Source: an uncultured Pelagibacteraceae bacterium (GTDB lineage: Bacteria; Pseudomonadota; Alphaproteobacteria; Pelagibacterales; AG-422-B15). From it: 64,000 bases of DNA. Shown one piece after another: positions 30,548 through 39,155 of this stretch. The stretch is from the NCBI GenBank assembly GCA_902517885.1, contig CABYDZ010000004.1, positions 62,001 to 126,000 on the forward strand. Reading direction: 5' to 3'. Numbering within the stretch: position 1 is the first letter of the stretch; the number at the start of each line of letters is the position of its first letter. The position numbers and the translations under genes were made by a program. The notes beneath the pieces were generated by a model. That model was not told where the DNA came from. It did no database searches and saw only the letters and a program-made list of their open reading frames with translations.

Positions 30548-31696
30548 ATGATTTCATTGTCGTCACCCAAAATTTTGGGAAAAGAAAAAGAATATATTGA
30601 TGAGTGCCTTCAAAGTGGCTGGATTTCAACTTCAGGACCATTTATAGAAAAGTTTGAAAATGAATTATCAAAGTATGTTGGCGCAAAGTATGTTGTTTGT
30701 TGTATCAATGGTACGTCAGCATTACAGATTTCATTAAAGTTGATGGGAGTTAAAAAGAATGATGAGGTTATTGTTCCTACTCTCACATTCATAGCTACGA
30801 TAAACGCAGTTTTTTATAATAATGCTTCACCAATTTTTATGGATTGTGATGAGTATTACAATTTAGATACAAAAAAAACCATAAATTTTATAAAAAATGA
30901 AACATACTTTGAGGATGGATTCTCATATAATAAGAAAAGCAATAAAAGAGTTGCAGCAATAGTTCCAGTCCATGTCTGGGGTAATGCAGTATGGTTTGAT
31001 GAACTTTACGACTTATGCTCTGAAAGAAATATTCAAATATTAGAAGATGCAAGTGAAAGCTTAGGAACTAAATATACAAAAGGAAAGTTTAATAGCTTTC
31101 ACACCGGGACAATTGGAAAGATCGGTTGTATTTCTTTTAATGCAAATAAATTAATCACTGCTGGCGGTGGTGGAGCCATAGTAACTAATGATAAAAATAT
31201 TGCAGATAAAGCTTTGTATTTAGTAAGTCAGGCTAAGGATGATCCAATTAGATATATTCACAATGAAGTTGGTTACAATTATAGAATTACTAATATAAAT
31301 GCTGCTATTGGACTGGCGCAACTAGAGATGGTAGATGAGGTTTTAAAAAGAAAAGAGGAAATAAGAAATTTTTATTTTAATCAGATTTCATCTATAAATG
31401 GATTGGAGCTTGCAAGCGTTCCTTGTTATGCAAAAAATAATTATTGGCTCAATCTCATAACATTGTCACATAATTATAAGCATAATATTTCTGAACTTCT
31501 TAATAAATTTGACGAAAATAAAATTCAAACACGTCCTGTCTGGCAACTAAATCATTTGCAAAATCAATATAAACATTATCAAAAATTCAATATTATGAAT
31601 GCTGAAAAAAAAATAAAAAGCTCTCTATGCATTCCTTCAAGTAGCCATCTAACTATAAGTCAAATGGAGAGTGTAATTAATATATTAAAAAATTAG
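30548..31696 (+). CDS. DegT/DnrJ/EryC1 sugar aminotransferase, LegC-like
   Basis: A PLP-dependent aminotransferase of 382 aa that aminates a 4-keto nucleotide sugar. Opening pattern 'GWISTSGPFIEKFENEL' and 'CCINGTSALQISL' are typical; the PLP lysine is in 'ISFNANKLITAGGGGAIV'; 'VPVHVWGNAVWFDEL' and 'EDASESLG' hold cofactor contacts. The overall pattern resembles LegC-type enzymes of legionaminic acid synthesis, consistent with NeuB homologues nearby. The LegB dehydratase and NeuC-like epimerase that would complete that route are not in the window. Confidence 0.88.
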   Translation: MISLSSPKILGKEKEYIDECLQSGWISTSGPFIEKFENELSKYVGAKYVVCCINGTSALQISLKLMGVKKNDEVIVPTLTFIATINAVFYNNASPIFMDCDEYYNLDTKKTINFIKNETYFEDGFSYNKKSNKRVAAIVPVHVWGNAVWFDELYDLCSERNIQILEDASESLGTKYTKGKFNSFHTGTIGKIGCISFNANKLITAGGGGAIVTNDKNIADKALYLVSQAKDDPIRYIHNEVGYNYRITNINAAIGLAQLEMVDEVLKRKEEIRNFYFNQISSINGLELASVPCYAKNNYWLNLITLSHNYKHNISELLNKFDENKIQTRPVWQLNHLQNQYKHYQKFNIMNAEKKIKSSLCIPSSSHLTISQMESVINILKN

Positions 31697-31740
31697 TTAC
31701 TTTAACAATAAAAAAATTTTTTCAAGATTAAAAAATTTAT

Positions 31741-32625
31741 TTACTCAGAGCTTGCTATTGCAATTAATGTATCAGTCGCATTAATCTTTGATAGAGCATT
31801 TTGATATTCAATATTTAAATTATTTGTATCTATCATTGATAGTATTGATTTATGCCCTGCCGCCTTTCCATTAACAATCCAGTTAAAATGATTAGACAAA
31901 GGGTACCTTTGAATTCCACTAATAACTATGTTTTTAAATCCAGCAAATTTTAAAAAACTATACAAAGATTCTCTGGTATGAAGAATTAAATGCTGACTCC
32001 AGAGAGTGAATTGTTTAAAATCCTCATTTGAAAGATTTGAGAGAAGAAAGTCTTTTGCATGTGGAACTTCAATTATTATTTTACCTTTACTACGCAATTT
32101 AGTCCTTAATTCCTGAAGTGTTGTAAGTGGGTCTGGTAAATGCTCGATTACATGAAAGGATACGATTGTTTCCAAAGATGAATTTTCAAGTTCTGATAAG
32201 TCACATACACAATCAATTCCATTTTGATTTAGTGAATCAATATAGCTTTTCTGGAGCTCTATCCCTAAAACACTCTCACAGTATGGTTTCACATTTTTTA
32301 AGAAGTCTCCGTTTCCACATCCAAAATCTGCAATTTTTTTCCCCGCTAGAAATTTCAGGTTAGCTTCAATGCGTCTGTTAGTATCGATAGAATTTTCAAA
32401 ATCAGGTTTACCTGATTTTAGTTCTAAATTAGTGTCAGTTCTGTAATCTCCATCTATATATGTTTTATTTCCTGTGTAAAAGCTATCAATATAAATGACA
32501 CCACTAACTTCATCTTTCCATACCTCAATACTTTCCATATCACGCGTTTTATCATTGTAAAGTTTGCGAGTTTTCAAAGATGTTAATTTAAGCTTTTCGA
32601 GTGATTTAAATATGAAGTTTTCCAT
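31741..32625 (-). CDS. Class I SAM-dependent methyltransferase
   Basis: A 294-aa methyltransferase. The methyltransferase core begins near residue 90 with motif I 'KIADFGCGNGDFLKNV' and shows 'ETIVSFHVIEHLPDP' near 158-172 and 'GKIIIEVPHAKDFLL' near 190. An N-terminal extension (1-85) may contribute substrate recognition. It is convergent with the LegC-like gene and stands next to the initiator tRNA. Substrate is unknown; sugar or glycan methylation is likely from context. Confidence 0.85.
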   Translation of the reverse strand: MENFIFKSLEKLKLTSLKTRKLYNDKTRDMESIEVWKDEVSGVIYIDSFYTGNKTYIDGDYRTDTNLELKSGKPDFENSIDTNRRIEANLKFLAGKKIADFGCGNGDFLKNVKPYCESVLGIELQKSYIDSLNQNGIDCVCDLSELENSSLETIVSFHVIEHLPDPLTTLQELRTKLRSKGKIIIEVPHAKDFLLSNLSNEDFKQFTLWSQHLILHTRESLYSFLKFAGFKNIVISGIQRYPLSNHFNWIVNGKAAGHKSILSMIDTNNLNIEYQNALSKINATDTLIAIASSE

Positions 32626-32704
32626 TTATGATTTTCTTCATTTAATATAAATAAAATTTGAATAGACTCCAATACAAAAGGGATTTATAGATATAAATAA
32701 TTAT

Positions 32705-32781
<77 letters not shown>

Positions 32782-32791
32782 ATTAAATCAA

Positions 32792-33571
32792 TTATTGTAA
32801 AATTTTTTCTAAAATTTGTTCGAGTAAATATTCATTAGTCCCAACTATACCTCTTGTGGTTTCTCCAAAATTACTTATATCGCCCTCGAATATATGGAAA
32901 CTACCACCGGCATTTTTAATTAGTTGTGACCCTGCAACCATATCCCATATCTTGTCATCAGGGTTTATATATGCATCAAGTCTTCCAGCTGCAACATAAG
33001 CAAGCTCTAAATTAGCTGACTCAAATATTTTAATTCTTCTTGTTATAGGTGGTTTTAATTTTTTGAATAAGCGATCAATGCTTAAAGAGTTATTTTTGTA
33101 TGACGATTGATTACAATTAATAGAAATTATTGCTTCTTCTAATCTCTTAGTTTTGGATACATTTATTTTATTATTATTTAAAAATGAATTTTTGCCATCA
33201 TTTAAAAAAAATTCTGATCTATTTACATCTAAGATACAGCTAAATATTAATTTACTCTCATCTATACAACTGATTGAATTTGCAAAAAAAGGGATTTCTC
33301 TAAGATAATTTGTGGTTCCACATATTGGATCAATAATCCAAACTGATCCTTTTCTATCAAATTGATATTCATTAAGATTTTCTTCACTTATAATATGGTC
33401 ATTAGGATAGCATGATGATATCTGATCAATAATAAAATTATTAACTAAAACATCCTCTTCACAAAGATATCCTTTTTCTTGCTTATAACTTGATACATTT
33501 ATATCTAATTTAGAAACAAAATTTTTTAGAGGAAACGCTAACTCTTTTAAAAAATCAAGTCTAGTCTTCAT
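32792..33571 (-). CDS. Inositol monophosphatase family protein with altered metal motif
   Basis: A 259-aa member of the FIG/IMPase/CysQ fold. Recognisable parts are 'HIISEEN' (E63, E64), the first metal motif 'WIIDPICGTTNYL' (D81...), and C-terminal 'KIWDMVAGSQLIKNAGG'. In the usual DP(I/L)DGT motif the second aspartate is cysteine (C84). This residue normally binds a catalytic Mg ion, so activity may be changed or lost, or this may be a specialised subfamily. It overlaps the NeuB-like gene upstream by 11 bp, suggesting a role in the same pathway, perhaps as a sugar phosphatase. Confidence 0.85.
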   Translation of the reverse strand: MKTRLDFLKELAFPLKNFVSKLDINVSSYKQEKGYLCEEDVLVNNFIIDQISSCYPNDHIISEENLNEYQFDRKGSVWIIDPICGTTNYLREIPFFANSISCIDESKLIFSCILDVNRSEFFLNDGKNSFLNNNKINVSKTKRLEEAIISINCNQSSYKNNSLSIDRLFKKLKPPITRRIKIFESANLELAYVAAGRLDAYINPDDKIWDMVAGSQLIKNAGGSFHIFEGDISNFGETTRGIVGTNEYLLEQILEKILQ

Positions 33572-34649
33572 GAATTAACTCAAGATCATCGAATGATAAA
33601 ATAGTGTCCTTTTCAATTATTGATTTTGCTCTATAACTTTGGATTTTATAAAAGTTTTCCGGGGAAATACCGTTTTTATTAGATGTAACAACTGTACGAA
33701 TTGAGTTCTCATCAATTGTTTCTCCCATATTTAATTTTTTAGTAGTAATAAATTTTTTTTCTAAAATACTTTTTAGTGTAAGTTCAGAGTCTTTAAGCTT
33801 TTTATGACTGCTTCCCATTGATTTCACAACATTATTTGATAACTCTACTAGGCGTTTAAACTCTGAAAATTCTAAGGATGCATTTTGATCTGGTCCGCTC
33901 ATTTTTCGACTAAGTGTTACATGCTTTTCTACAACACTTGCTCCAAGAGCAACTGCTGCCATTGTTCCTTCTATTCCAGTTCCATGACCTGAAAAACCAA
34001 TATCCTCTCCAAAAAGAGATTTCATTACATTCATCACACTTAGATTTTTATCTTCTATTGGACAGGGGTAGGCTGAGGTACAATGCAAGAATATCATCGG
34101 ACAATTGTTTTTTTTAAATATATCGTGAGTAACAATTAGCTGATCATAAGAGCACATACCTGTACTAACTATTGTTGGTATGTTTTTCGACGAAATATAT
34201 TCTATAAACTGATAATTTATTGCATCAATACTTGCCACCTTTATCACCTTTGCCTCATTTTCAACTAGAAAGTCTACAGATTTTTCTTCCCATGGGCTTA
34301 CAATAAAATCAAGGTCTAGATTTTTTGAGAAAGCCATTAAATCTCTATATGTTTTATCATCGAACTCTAGTCTAGAATCAGGGTAAGTCCAAGTTCCAAA
34401 AGCTTTATTCTCATCAGGGATGTCATTTTCACTTTTACTTAAATATCCTGTTGGTGTTTCTATTACTGTGTTTGGATCTACTAAATTTCTAATTTCTCTT
34501 TTTTGAAATTTTACAGCATCAGCCCCTGCATTCTTCGACTCTTCTATCATCTTTTTTGCTAATTCAACAATACCATTATGATTAATGCCAATTTCAGCAA
34601 TAAAATAAGGACCAATTTGATTTTTAAGATGTTTAGTTTTGAATGACAT
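33561..34649 (-). CDS. N-acetylneuraminate synthase family protein (NeuB-like, copy 1)
   Basis: A 362-aa PEP-dependent aldolase that condenses a hexosamine with phosphoenolpyruvate to form a nonulosonic acid. The TIM-barrel part shows 'YFIAEIGINHNG' near 14-25, 'AGADAVKFQKRE' near 41, 'LHCTSAYPCPIED' near 193 and 'VEKHVTLSR' near 240. The C-terminal SAF (antifreeze-like) domain covers about 300-360. It forms a leftward pair with the IMPase-like gene. Which sugar acid it makes (sialic, legionaminic, pseudaminic or other) cannot be told. Confidence 0.92.
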   Translation of the reverse strand: MSFKTKHLKNQIGPYFIAEIGINHNGIVELAKKMIEESKNAGADAVKFQKREIRNLVDPNTVIETPTGYLSKSENDIPDENKAFGTWTYPDSRLEFDDKTYRDLMAFSKNLDLDFIVSPWEEKSVDFLVENEAKVIKVASIDAINYQFIEYISSKNIPTIVSTGMCSYDQLIVTHDIFKKNNCPMIFLHCTSAYPCPIEDKNLSVMNVMKSLFGEDIGFSGHGTGIEGTMAAVALGASVVEKHVTLSRKMSGPDQNASLEFSEFKRLVELSNNVVKSMGSSHKKLKDSELTLKSILEKKFITTKKLNMGETIDENSIRTVVTSNKNGISPENFYKIQSYRAKSIIEKDTILSFDDLELIHED

Positions 34650-34690
34650 TTTAAACCTTTGATTGCTATTTTATTTTAATATTTATATTG

Positions 34691-34717
34691 TTAATACTTA
34701 TATTAGTTTATTGTCAA
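34691..34717 (-). promoter_or_regulatory. Candidate promoter for NeuB-like copy 1
   Basis: On the minus strand, a consensus -35 TTGACA (34712-34717) is followed after 15 bp by TATTAA (34691-34696), about 42 bp before the NeuB-like ATG. The spacer is shorter than optimal. Confidence 0.3.
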
Positions 34718-34735
34718 ATATAAATTTTTTAATTT

Positions 34736-35734
34736 ATGAATCTAAAATATAAATCTTTAGTTACATCAACACCTTTTAGAATTTCTTTAGGTGGCGGAGG
34801 TACTGATCTTCCATTTTATTCAAAAGTATTTGGTGGAGATTTATTGTCTGCATCAATTAATCATTTCATAACAATCTCAGCTTCAGAAAGATTAACGGAC
34901 AATGATGTTTTGGTTCAAACAACATCAGTAGATTACAAAAAACTAGTTAGGGAGATTGATCATGATTTAATAAGAGAAGCTCTTAAGTATTTTAAATTTA
35001 AAAATAAAATACAAGTTGCAACTTATTCTACAATTCCCTCTCATACCGGGTTAGGGTCCTCAAGTTCTTTAATGGTAGGAATTGTAAACTGTTTGTCCGT
35101 TATGAGAGGATATCATTTATCCAAAAATGAAATTGCTAAAGTTGCATATAAGATTGAGAGAAATATTTTAAAATTAAAAGGAGGTTCTCAAGATCAATAT
35201 ATTTCATCTTTCGGTGGGATAAAAAGAATAAAAGTTAACAATTTAGGTAAAACTACTGTTTCAAACATAAATTTACGTCCATCAATTATTAAAAGATTGG
35301 AAGATAGTCTGATAATATTATTTTCTGGAAAAAAAAGAAGTTCTGATGCCGTTATAAATAGTATTACAAAAGATAATCAGAAAATTTATGAAATATTTCA
35401 TGAAATTAAAAAAATAGGAAACCAGTCTTTAAAACCTCTTAGGACAGGTAACATCCAAAAACTAGGTTTACTAATGGACAGACATTGGGAAATTAAAAGA
35501 CAACTCTCAAATGATGTAAGTGATACTTTATTAGATACTAAATATAAAAAACTTAAAAATTTTGGGTCACCGGGCGGTAAAATTATTGGCGCAGGAGGTG
35601 GTGGATTCTTTATGATGTGCGTGCCTTATGAGAGAGAAAAGTACATTAAAAAAGCAAAAAAAAATGGCTTTAATATTTTAGAGTGGAAATTTGATTTTGA
35701 AGGAACTAGGGTAATACATCCTAAAATAAATTAA
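34736..35734 (+). CDS. GHMP kinase, D-glycero-D-manno-heptose 7-phosphate kinase-like (HddA)
   Basis: A 332-aa GHMP-family sugar kinase. N-terminal 'STPFRISLGGGGTDLPFY' and the ATP-binding 'SHTGLGSSSSLMVG' near 103-116 are typical of HddA and fucokinase-type enzymes; C-terminal 'SPGGKIIGAGGGGFFM' is motif 3. HddA phosphorylates heptose 7-phosphate at C1. The assignment is supported by GmhA-like and GmhB-like genes two and four genes downstream. Its stop overlaps the SDR start (TAATG). Confidence 0.88.
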   Translation: MNLKYKSLVTSTPFRISLGGGGTDLPFYSKVFGGDLLSASINHFITISASERLTDNDVLVQTTSVDYKKLVREIDHDLIREALKYFKFKNKIQVATYSTIPSHTGLGSSSSLMVGIVNCLSVMRGYHLSKNEIAKVAYKIERNILKLKGGSQDQYISSFGGIKRIKVNNLGKTTVSNINLRPSIIKRLEDSLIILFSGKKRSSDAVINSITKDNQKIYEIFHEIKKIGNQSLKPLRTGNIQKLGLLMDRHWEIKRQLSNDVSDTLLDTKYKKLKNFGSPGGKIIGAGGGGFFMMCVPYEREKYIKKAKKNGFNILEWKFDFEGTRVIHPKIN

Positions 35735-36555
35735 TGAGAGATTTATTTAACTTAAAAGACAAAACGGCTCTTATTACTGGTGCAGCAGGGCTTTTAGGTT
35801 ATGAGCATGCAGTAGCATTAATGTCAGTTTCCTGTAATCTGGTTCTTGTTGATATAAATAAATCAAAACTAATTTTAGCTAAGAAAAAATTACTTAATTT
35901 CAAAAAAAAAATTAAGATACTTACATATGTTGTAGATATAACTGACGAAAAAGCATTAAATACTTTAGTGCAAAAATTAAAAAAGAATAAAATTTTTGTA
36001 GAAATATTAATTAATAATGCGGCACTAGATCCTAAAATGAATAATCTAGAAAAAAAGTCTGGTACTGTTGAAAAGTATGATGTTAAGTATTTGAGAGAAG
36101 AAATCGATGTTGGTTTGGTTGGTGCGTTTTTGTGTGCCAAAGTCTTTGGAAATGAGATGTCTAAAAGAAAAAAAGGCATAATAATTAATATTGCTTCTGA
36201 CCTAGCTATTCTTGCTCCAGATCAAAGAGTTTATTCCAAGACTGGAAAAATTAGTGACGTTTTAAATTTTAAACCTATTGGTTATCCTATAGTAAAGGCT
36301 GGCATGTTAGGTCTCAATAGGTATTTAGCGACCTATTGGGCGCATAAGGGTATAAGAGTAAATTGCCTAGTTCCTGGTGCAGTGAAAAACAAACAATCAA
36401 AAAAACTTTTAAAAGAAATAGCTAATAGGGTTCCAATGTCTCGACTGGCGCGAAAAGATGAATATAGAGGTGCGATTATTTTTCTCTCTTCAAAAGCAAG
36501 TTCGTATATGACAGGACAGCTGTTAATTATGGACGGGGGCAGAAGTATTTGGTAA
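35734..36555 (+). CDS. Short-chain dehydrogenase/reductase in heptose operon
   Basis: A 273-aa SDR. The cofactor motif is 'LITGAAGLLGYEHA' near 13-26, the 'NNAA' motif near 92, and the active site Y-x3-K in 'GYPIVKAGM' with an upstream serine in 'INIASDLAIL'. The C-terminus 'GQLLIMDGGRSIW' is the classical SDR ending. Located between the heptose kinase and isomerase genes, it probably oxidises or reduces a sugar of that pathway. The substrate is not evident. Confidence 0.88.
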   Translation: MRDLFNLKDKTALITGAAGLLGYEHAVALMSVSCNLVLVDINKSKLILAKKKLLNFKKKIKILTYVVDITDEKALNTLVQKLKKNKIFVEILINNAALDPKMNNLEKKSGTVEKYDVKYLREEIDVGLVGAFLCAKVFGNEMSKRKKGIIINIASDLAILAPDQRVYSKTGKISDVLNFKPIGYPIVKAGMLGLNRYLATYWAHKGIRVNCLVPGAVKNKQSKKLLKEIANRVPMSRLARKDEYRGAIIFLSSKASSYMTGQLLIMDGGRSIW

Positions 36556-36563
36556 ATTAAAGT

Positions 36564-37166
36564 ATGTCATTTCAAAAAATTTCTTACCCTAAAGATTACT
36601 TCAAATCAAGCTCAGCAGTGCTCATGAGTTTAGATGAACAAGTCGACCAAATCAGATCTATTACTGAAGGCATTTACGAGTCATTTATTAATGGAGGAAA
36701 GGTTCTTATAGCGGGTAATGGAGGTTCTAATTCAGATGCAGAACACTTCGCTGGTGAGCTTACTTGCACATATAAAAACTCTAATCGCCAAGGTTTCCCA
36801 GCTATATCTCTTGGAAATAACTCCTCTGCGGTAACGGCATGGGGAAATGATTTTGGTTTTGATACTTACTTTAAAAGACAAGTGATTTCATTGGGTAATG
36901 AAGGTGATATATTATTTTTGATATCAACAGGTGGAGGAGATATAGAAAAAAAATTATCATTAAACTTAATTATGGCTGCAAATATTGCAAAAGAAAAAAA
37001 ATTGAAAGTATTTTCAATAATAGGTAAAACAGGAGGAGAATTAGAGAAAATCTCAGATAAGTTTGTTAAAGTTAAATCTTACGAAACATCACATATACAG
37101 GAAGCGCATATAGCAATAATTCACTACATTTGTGAGTCATTAGATTTAATAGAAGATAACTTATGA
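36564..37166 (+). CDS. SIS-domain isomerase, GmhA-like (sedoheptulose 7-phosphate isomerase)
   Basis: A 200-aa SIS protein resembling GmhA, which turns sedoheptulose 7-phosphate into a heptose 7-phosphate. Phosphate-binding 'IAGNGGSNSDAEHFAGELTC' is near 49-68, and the C-terminal 'SHIQEAHIAIIHYICE' matches the GmhA active-site helix. The usual second Ser/Gly loop STSGN reads STGGG here (near 119). The last 4 bp overlap the transaldolase start (ATGA). The transaldolase next door may supply its substrate. Confidence 0.9.
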   Translation: MSFQKISYPKDYFKSSSAVLMSLDEQVDQIRSITEGIYESFINGGKVLIAGNGGSNSDAEHFAGELTCTYKNSNRQGFPAISLGNNSSAVTAWGNDFGFDTYFKRQVISLGNEGDILFLISTGGGDIEKKLSLNLIMAANIAKEKKLKVFSIIGKTGGELEKISDKFVKVKSYETSHIQEAHIAIIHYICESLDLIEDNL

Positions 37167-37867
37167 ATAACAATTTTAACATTGATATATACCTGGATGG
37201 TCCTCAAATAGATGAATTAAATCAATCTAATGATGAGAACATATCAGGGTATACATTTAACCCGTCACTTTTTAGATCTAATCAAGCTGAAAATTATATT
37301 GAGCATTCCAAGATGATATTATCAAAAATTCAAGCAAAACCCGTTTCTTTAGAAGTGATTGCAGATGATTTTGAAGAAATGATTTCCCAGGCGATAAAAT
37401 TAGACTCATTAGCTGACAATGTTTATGTCAAAATCCCAATTACAAATACTAAAGCTGAATACACTCTTCCAGTTTTAAAAGAACTTGCAAAAAGAGATAT
37501 AAAAATGAATATAACTGCAATTTTTACTCTTGAACAAGTAGTATCCATTATTGAGGAAATAAAAAATACATCTTCGATTATCTCAATTTTTTCTGGAAGA
37601 CTTTTTGATATTGGGATTGATGCTGTTCCAATTACAAAAGAGATATCAAAATTTGTTCATTCAAGTTCTAAATGCAAAACATTGTGGGCAAGTACAAGAA
37701 TGGTATATGATATATTTAATGCTCAAAAAAGTGAATGTGATATTATTACAATGCCACTTTCTTTTGTCAAAAAAATAGCTTTATTTGAAAAGTCGCCCGA
37801 AAAATACTCTCTAGAAACAGTAAAGATGTTTTATGATGATGCAGTAAATGCCAACTATTCTATTTAA
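37163..37867 (+). CDS. Transaldolase-family protein
   Basis: A 234-aa member of the transaldolase/fructose-6-phosphate aldolase family. The Schiff-base lysine is K90 in 'NVYVKIPITN'. 'MNITAIFT' and 'LWASTR' correspond to conserved strands and the phosphate site. The short length is like TalC/FSA-type enzymes rather than TalB. Placed between gmhA-like and gmhB-like genes, it probably forms or cleaves sedoheptulose 7-phosphate for the heptose pathway. Confidence 0.86.
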   Translation: MNNNFNIDIYLDGPQIDELNQSNDENISGYTFNPSLFRSNQAENYIEHSKMILSKIQAKPVSLEVIADDFEEMISQAIKLDSLADNVYVKIPITNTKAEYTLPVLKELAKRDIKMNITAIFTLEQVVSIIEEIKNTSSIISIFSGRLFDIGIDAVPITKEISKFVHSSSKCKTLWASTRMVYDIFNAQKSECDIITMPLSFVKKIALFEKSPEKYSLETVKMFYDDAVNANYSI

Positions 37868-37869
37868 TA

Positions 37870-38418
37870 GTGTGTCAATTAAAATATATAAATAAAAATC
37901 CGAACAAAAAAAATAATTTATTTCTTGATAGAGATGGGGTCATTAATAAAATTATTTTAAGAAATGATCAGATTTCTTCACCAAGATCATTAGACGAATT
38001 TTCATTTAATATAGGAATTGAAGTCTTTTCAAATTTATATATTAAAAATAATTATAATTTAATTATCATTACGAATCAGCCCGACATTGAAAGAAATATA
38101 ATAAATTTAAATTTTATTGAACAAGTAAATAATAAAATATTTAAGTTAATTGATTATAATATAATGTATATTTGTCCATGCACAATAGAATCTAATTGCA
38201 GTTGTAGAAAGCCTAAAACAGGAATGATTGATTCATACTTTAAAGAATTTGGAAGAGGAGAAAAAAATTTTTACATTGGGGATCAGGAGTCAGATTTAAT
38301 TTGTGCAAATGCAGCTTCTGTAAAATTCATATTAAAAAATCAAGAATATAACAAAAATATTCAAGATCCTTCAGATTATGTAATTACAGACCTAATAGAA
38401 ATTTTAGATATTATTTAG
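37870..38418 (+). CDS. HAD phosphatase, GmhB-like (heptose 1,7-bisphosphate 7-phosphatase)
   Basis: A 182-aa HAD-IIIA phosphatase. Catalytic D20-x-D22 is in 'LFLDRDGVIN'; 'IIITNQPDI' is motif II; 'CRKPKTGM' and 'YIGDQESDL' supply motifs III and IV. The zinc loop reads CPCTIESNCSC, so the ligands appear to be Cys4 rather than the Cys3His of E. coli GmhB. Starts at GTG 37870, two bases after the transaldolase stop. It would release phosphate from heptose 1,7-bisphosphate. Confidence 0.88.
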   Translation: MCQLKYINKNPNKKNNLFLDRDGVINKIILRNDQISSPRSLDEFSFNIGIEVFSNLYIKNNYNLIIITNQPDIERNIINLNFIEQVNNKIFKLIDYNIMYICPCTIESNCSCRKPKTGMIDSYFKEFGRGEKNFYIGDQESDLICANAASVKFILKNQEYNKNIQDPSDYVITDLIEILDII

Positions 38419-38420
38419 AA

Positions 38421-39155
38421 ATGAAGATTAAGAAAAATAAATTTATTGCCTTAATACCTGCAAGAGCAGGATCAAAGGGATTAAAAAATAAGAATATTAA
38501 AAATTTACACGGCCATCCACTCATCGCATATTCTATTGTAGCTGCTAAAATGACTTCTGGAATAACTGATGTAATTGTTACGACTGATTCAGAAAAGATT
38601 GCTACTATTGCGAGAAAATATGGAGCAAGCACACCATTTTTAAGGCCAAAAAAAATATCAAGAGATAATTCTTTAGATATAGAATTTTTTAAACATTTCA
38701 TAAATTATAATATTGAAAACAATCTTATAGTTCCTGAATATATCGTTCACTTAAGTCCTACTGTCCCACTTAGAGAAATTAACGTAATGACTAAAGCAAT
38801 AAAAAAAATAAAAAGTACACCACATGCTTCTGCCCTTAGATCTGTTGAAAGGACTTCATTAGTTCCAGAGAAAATATTTAGAGAAAAAAAAGGTTTTCTA
38901 AATGGTTATTTTCCAGGTTTAAATGGCGAATATTATAATTTGCCTAGACAATCTTACTCTGAAGCACTTATTCCAAATGGACAAATTGATATAATTAAGT
39001 CAAAGAATATTACAAGAGGCAGCTTACATGGTGACAAAATTATTTCCTTTGTGACCAAACATGTTCCAGACATCGATAATTTAAAAGATTATCAAAAAGC
39101 CGAAATAACTTTTTTTGAAAAAAGATTTTCTAAAATTGTTAACTCACTTCTATAG
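38421..39155 (+). CDS. Acylneuraminate cytidylyltransferase family protein (NeuA-like)
   Basis: A 244-aa CMP-sugar synthetase-like nucleotidyltransferase. N-terminal 'ALIPARAGSKGLKNKNIKNL' is the CTP-binding motif; 'VTTDSEKIATIARKYGA' near 54 and 'HLSPTVPLRE' near 112 are conserved. Last gene of the heptose-type operon, 2 bp after the phosphatase. It may activate a nonulosonic acid made by the NeuB homologues, or serve as the otherwise missing nucleotidyltransferase for the heptose. It abuts a convergent methyltransferase with no gap. Confidence 0.9.
   Translation: MKIKKNKFIALIPARAGSKGLKNKNIKNLHGHPLIAYSIVAAKMTSGITDVIVTTDSEKIATIARKYGASTPFLRPKKISRDNSLDIEFFKHFINYNIENNLIVPEYIVHLSPTVPLREINVMTKAIKKIKSTPHASALRSVERTSLVPEKIFREKKGFLNGYFPGLNGEYYNLPRQSYSEALIPNGQIDIIKSKNITRGSLHGDKIISFVTKHVPDIDNLKDYQKAEITFFEKRFSKIVNSLL

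Noticed and set aside
31697..31740. A/T-run palindrome between LegC-like and methyltransferase genes as a bidirectional terminator
   Set aside because: The possible hairpin is made only of A-T pairs and would be too weak to call.
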